Assembly: GCA_004562175.1 (NCBI GenBank)
Contig: SFRS01000049.1
Location: 1 to 6,289, forward strand
DNA from: a bacterium
GTDB taxonomy: Bacteria; Bacillota; Negativicutes; Acidaminococcales; Acidaminococcaceae
Length of the DNA: 6,289 nt
Reading direction: 5' to 3'
Shown here: piece after piece, positions 5,899 through 6,289 of the stretch
Layout: each line of letters opens with the position of its first letter
Position numbering within the stretch: the first letter of the stretch is position 1
Position numbers and translations under genes: made by a program
The notes under the pieces: model-generated
Told to the model about the DNA's origin: nothing
The model's input: the letters and a program-made list of their open reading frames with translations, nothing else
Databases searched by the model: none

Positions 5899-6289
5899 AT
5901 GGAACCGGTTAAAATTCGCATTTTTAGTATGATTAAGGATGAGACGGGTGAGTCCCAAACCACGGAGCAAAGATATGCAGGAACCATGACTGAGCGCAGT
6001 GGTAAGTATTATGTAATGTATGCTGAGGATGCCCAGTCGGGGCTTGAAGGCACGAAAACCACGCTCAAATGGGACCAAAATCGCGTTGTTATTATGCGCA
6101 GCGGCACGGTGGACCACAGGCAGGAGTTTTGTCAGGGCTACAAGGATAAGAGCATTTATCAGACACCCTATCTAAAAATTCCTCTTTTGACTCACACGCG
6201 TTATTTGTACACCTATTTCCGCAAGGGAAAATGGCATTTGGAAATCGAGTATACTCTTTATCATGGGGACGCTCCCTATGGTGAGATGA
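5899..6289 (+). CDS. DUF1934 (YwiB-like, calycin-like) protein, 3' end outside window
   Basis: Small cytosolic protein of unknown function; 130 residues are visible with no in-frame stop, and the family is usually about 140-150 long, so only a little is missing. It begins MEPVKIRIFSMIKDETGESQ and shows the family pattern: a YYVMYAEDAQSGLEGTKTTLKW segment in two strands, then the core motif MRSGTVDHRQEFCQGYKDKSIYQTPYLKIPLLTHT, and a C-terminal strand pair ending IEYTLYHGDAPYGEM. The RSG, R-x-x-F, G and YQTP residues match B. subtilis YwiB as I remember it. Its beta-strand pattern suits a calycin-type barrel. The start is supported by GGAG at 5888-5891, 7 nt before ATG 5899. A near-consensus promoter lies upstream. 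In many Bacillota this gene precedes argS, so argS may follow outside the window; that is inference. The TGA in the last three bases is out of frame. Confidence 0.85.
   Translation, partial: MEPVKIRIFSMIKDETGESQTTEQRYAGTMTERSGKYYVMYAEDAQSGLEGTKTTLKWDQNRVVIMRSGTVDHRQEFCQGYKDKSIYQTPYLKIPLLTHTRYLYTYFRKGKWHLEIEYTLYHGDAPYGEM

Overview
The window reads as ordinary chromosomal DNA of a low-to-mid GC Bacillota. Strong Shine-Dalgarno sites, sigma-A type promoters and the order rpiB - UPF0340/DUF436 gene - glyA - upp - dCMP deaminase gene all point that way. The first four genes match the ywlF-ywlG-glyA-upp neighbourhood of Bacillus subtilis. The dCMP deaminase directly after upp and the general sequence character suggest an anaerobic gut-type lineage, possibly Negativicutes, but that placement is inference from memory and not proven here.

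Left block (1-3402, plus strand): five co-directional genes. They are the C-terminal two thirds of ribose-5-phosphate isomerase B, a UPF0340/DUF436 protein of unknown function, serine hydroxymethyltransferase, uracil phosphoribosyltransferase and dCMP deaminase. The theme is pentose phosphate, one-carbon and pyrimidine nucleotide supply: GlyA makes 5,10-methylene-tetrahydrofolate, Upp recovers UMP from uracil, and dCMP deaminase makes dUMP, the substrate that is methylated to dTMP. The gaps contain hairpins, including a probable dispersed intergenic repeat after rpiB and a small hairpin between glyA and upp. The block ends at a strong nested hairpin (about 3402-3472) with T-tracts on both strands, which serves the converging genes.

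Middle block (3511-5612, minus strand): a PutP-type sodium/proline symporter with a clear promoter, ribosome binding site and terminator. Downstream of it is an unrecognised 191-residue polytopic membrane protein with its own ribosome binding site but no promoter I can identify, so it may depend on readthrough of the putP terminator.

Right block (5644-6289): a divergent intergenic region with back-to-back promoters. The rightward one is close to consensus (TTGACG, 17 bp, TATAAT) and lies about 135 bp before a DUF1934 (YwiB-like) gene that runs off the window. The intervening leader contains a 46-codon reading frame that ends inside the DUF1934 gene.

I found no mobile element, CRISPR array, tRNA or rRNA, and nothing that supports a new multi-gene system. 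The points most worth a second look are the unknown membrane protein behind putP, the long leader before the DUF1934 gene, the degenerate intergenic repeat and some residue substitutions in GlyA and PutP.
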